28,670 nucleotides of DNA from a virus: positions 1 to 28,670 of IMG/VR virus record IMGVR_UViG_3300031578_000257; one strand, written 5' to 3'. How positions within the stretch are numbered: position 1 is the first letter of the stretch; each line of letters starts with the position of its first letter. This document shows, in pieces, positions 27,345 to 28,670 of this stretch. The position numbers and the translations under genes were made by a program. The notes beneath the pieces were generated by a model. That model had not been told where the DNA came from. It saw only the letters and a list, made by a program, of their open reading frames with translations, and did no database searches.

Positions 27345-28648
27345 TGGATAAAGTACAAAGCTTAAGTAAAACAAGCAAAGACTTGATGTTAAGAGAGCCC
27401 TATTATGGGTTCTTTCTTCTCATGTTAAATAAATTATGGGACAGTAAAAGAGTTCCTACAGCAGGTGTAAGTAAGAATGGTATTAATTATCAGTTAGCCA
27501 TAAATGAAGATTTTTGGATGAGTCTTACTGAAGACCAAAAACTTGGTTTATTAAAACATGAGTTATTACATATTGCATTTGGACATCTTACTATGTTTTT
27601 TAAATTCACAGATAGAAGACTTGCTAATGTTGCAATGGACATGGAAATCAATCAATATATTGATAGAGACTGGTTGCCAGGTGGTGAATATAGCAAAGAA
27701 GAGTTTGATGAAATAAAAGAAGCTGCTAAAATTGAAATAGCTGCTGCAAGAGAAAGAGATGCTCCTATGGAAGAACTAAAAGCTATTGCTGATAAAGTAC
27801 CTTCTAGAGGCATCATGATTGAAGATTATGATGATGTACAACTTGATACAAAAGCTGGTTGTAGGTATTACTATGACAAGCTTAAGAAACTTCAAGATGA
27901 AAAGAAGCAGAACGGAACCTGTGGTTCTCCATCAATGGATGATTTATTAGATTCTATTGATGAAGGTGATATTCCTGATCATAGTACATGGGAAGAGTTT
28001 GAAAACATGACTGAAGCTGAGCACAAACTAATTGAAAAACAATTGCAGAAAGTTTTAAGTGATGCTAAAGAACAAACTATTAAAAAGCGTGGTACTGTTC
28101 CAGGTGAAATTGAAGGTGTTATTATAATAGAAAACATTGTACCACCTAAATTTGACTGGAGAGGCTTTATTAGAAGATTTACTGGTGTAAGTACAAAAGT
28201 ATTTACTAAGAAGATCAGAAGGAAGGAAAACCGTAGATTTGATGCTAATCCTGGTCTTAAAGTAAAGATGAGACAGCATATGCTTCTTGCTATAGATACT
28301 TCAGGATCTGTAAGTGACAATGAACTTAAAGAGTTTATGTCAGAAATGCATCATATTTATAAATGTGGTGTAGATATTACTATTGTACAGTGTGATACTA
28401 AAATCAATTCTATTGAACCTTACAAGGGTAAATTTGAAATGACTGTAATAGGAAGAGGTGGGACTGAATTTGATCCCGTCCTAAATTATTTTAATGAAAA
28501 CCTAAAGAAATATACTAGCCTGGTGTATTTTACTGATGGTGAATGTTATACAGATGTAAAACCTAAAGGAAATATTCTTTGGGTCTTGTCAGAACAATCA
28601 TCTATGAATGATAGTTTACCGGGCAAAGTAATTAAGTTAGAACTATAA
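27344..28648 (+). CDS. DUF2201-like metallopeptidase/VWA protein
   Basis: 434 residues in two parts. The N-terminal part has a zinc-peptidase motif HELLHIAFGH (72-81) followed by a helical insert. The C-terminal part is a VWA-like domain, with DTSGSVSD (from D318) as the metal-ion site and GRGGTEFDP (about 371-379) supplying the Thr. Proteins of this form usually sit next to a MoxR-type AAA ATPase and are thought to act as ATPase-linked chaperone or activation factors. The next gene starts at 28659, beyond which the window ends, so the partner may be there. Confidence 0.85.
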   Translation: MDKVQSLSKTSKDLMLREPYYGFFLLMLNKLWDSKRVPTAGVSKNGINYQLAINEDFWMSLTEDQKLGLLKHELLHIAFGHLTMFFKFTDRRLANVAMDMEINQYIDRDWLPGGEYSKEEFDEIKEAAKIEIAAARERDAPMEELKAIADKVPSRGIMIEDYDDVQLDTKAGCRYYYDKLKKLQDEKKQNGTCGSPSMDDLLDSIDEGDIPDHSTWEEFENMTEAEHKLIEKQLQKVLSDAKEQTIKKRGTVPGEIEGVIIIENIVPPKFDWRGFIRRFTGVSTKVFTKKIRRKENRRFDANPGLKVKMRQHMLLAIDTSGSVSDNELKEFMSEMHHIYKCGVDITIVQCDTKINSIEPYKGKFEMTVIGRGGTEFDPVLNYFNENLKKYTSLVYFTDGECYTDVKPKGNILWVLSEQSSMNDSLPGKVIKLEL

Positions 28649-28658
28649 AAAAAAAATT

Positions 28659-28670
28659 ATGAATCAAGTT
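28659..28670 (+). CDS. start of next gene, cut by window edge
   Basis: ATG at 28659 after a long A-run (AAAAAAAAAATT), the usual start context here, followed by four codons (MNQV) before the window ends. It could be the MoxR-like ATPase expected with the metallopeptidase/VWA protein, but too little is seen to decide. Confidence 0.4.

Noticed and set aside
1-28670. Integrase, excisionase or repressor indicating a temperate phage
   Set aside because: No tyrosine or serine recombinase motifs, no att-like repeats and no CI-like regulator seen in this window; the rest of the genome is not visible.

Overview
The window looks like part of the genome of a large, lytic-type tailed phage of a Bacteroidota host, most like the crAss-like group (Crassvirales). 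Four things suggest this. The sequence is AT-rich. Start codons follow A/T-rich spacers rather than Shine-Dalgarno sequences. Virion genes and replication genes lie on opposite strands around a divergent, hairpin-rich centre. The replication set (DnaB-like helicase, TOPRIM primase, Sak4-like ATPase, SSB-like protein, SF2 helicase, uracil-DNA glycosylase, calcineurin-like phosphoesterase) is what such phages carry. No integrase, repressor, IS element or CRISPR array is visible. The host assignment is inference from signals and gene content, not from a database match.

Layout. 1-2598 (minus): low-complexity, beta-rich virion proteins, probably tail or baseplate, with the left one cut by the window edge. 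A bidirectional-looking terminator at 2655-2688 separates them from 2713-5079 (minus), a group of small genes including a DUF3310 protein, a GroES-like protein, an HExxH protein and a metallophosphoesterase. 5080-7457 is unusual: three small genes of higher GC, strong RNA hairpins between them, and four copies of the decamer TGCCAACCCT, three of them just upstream of a start codon. 7458-12419 (plus): small membrane and Cys-rich proteins, a DUF2828 (TROVE/Ro60-related, von Willebrand A) protein preceded by a compact structured RNA, a PcfJ-like protein, and accessory genes, many followed by clear terminators. A tRNA-Arg(UCU) lies at 12447-12520.

12552-28670 (plus, except one minus gene at 19483-19788): tightly packed early/replication genes, often joined by ATGA or TAATG overlaps. 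They include an HNH-type protein, a HAD-family phosphatase, an SF2 helicase, a ClpS-like N-degron adaptor, a run of micro membrane proteins, UDG, DnaB-like helicase, Sak4-like ATPase, SSB-like protein, primase, a GIY-YIG-type protein, DUF6878-like and DUF6915-like proteins, and a metallopeptidase/VWA protein whose usual AAA ATPase partner may begin at the right edge.

The best candidate for an undescribed system is the pair of a structured RNA (about 7971-8088) and the DUF2828 protein (8123-9511). It resembles the arrangement of bacterial Ro60 (Rsr) with Y RNA, in which a ring-shaped RNA-binding protein is encoded next to its small RNA. The second candidate is the TGCCAACCCT / hairpin cassette region at 5.3-7.1 kb, which looks like a set of separately transcribed or processed units with non-coding RNAs. 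A phage ClpS together with a GroES-like protein also suggests that the phage acts on host proteostasis.
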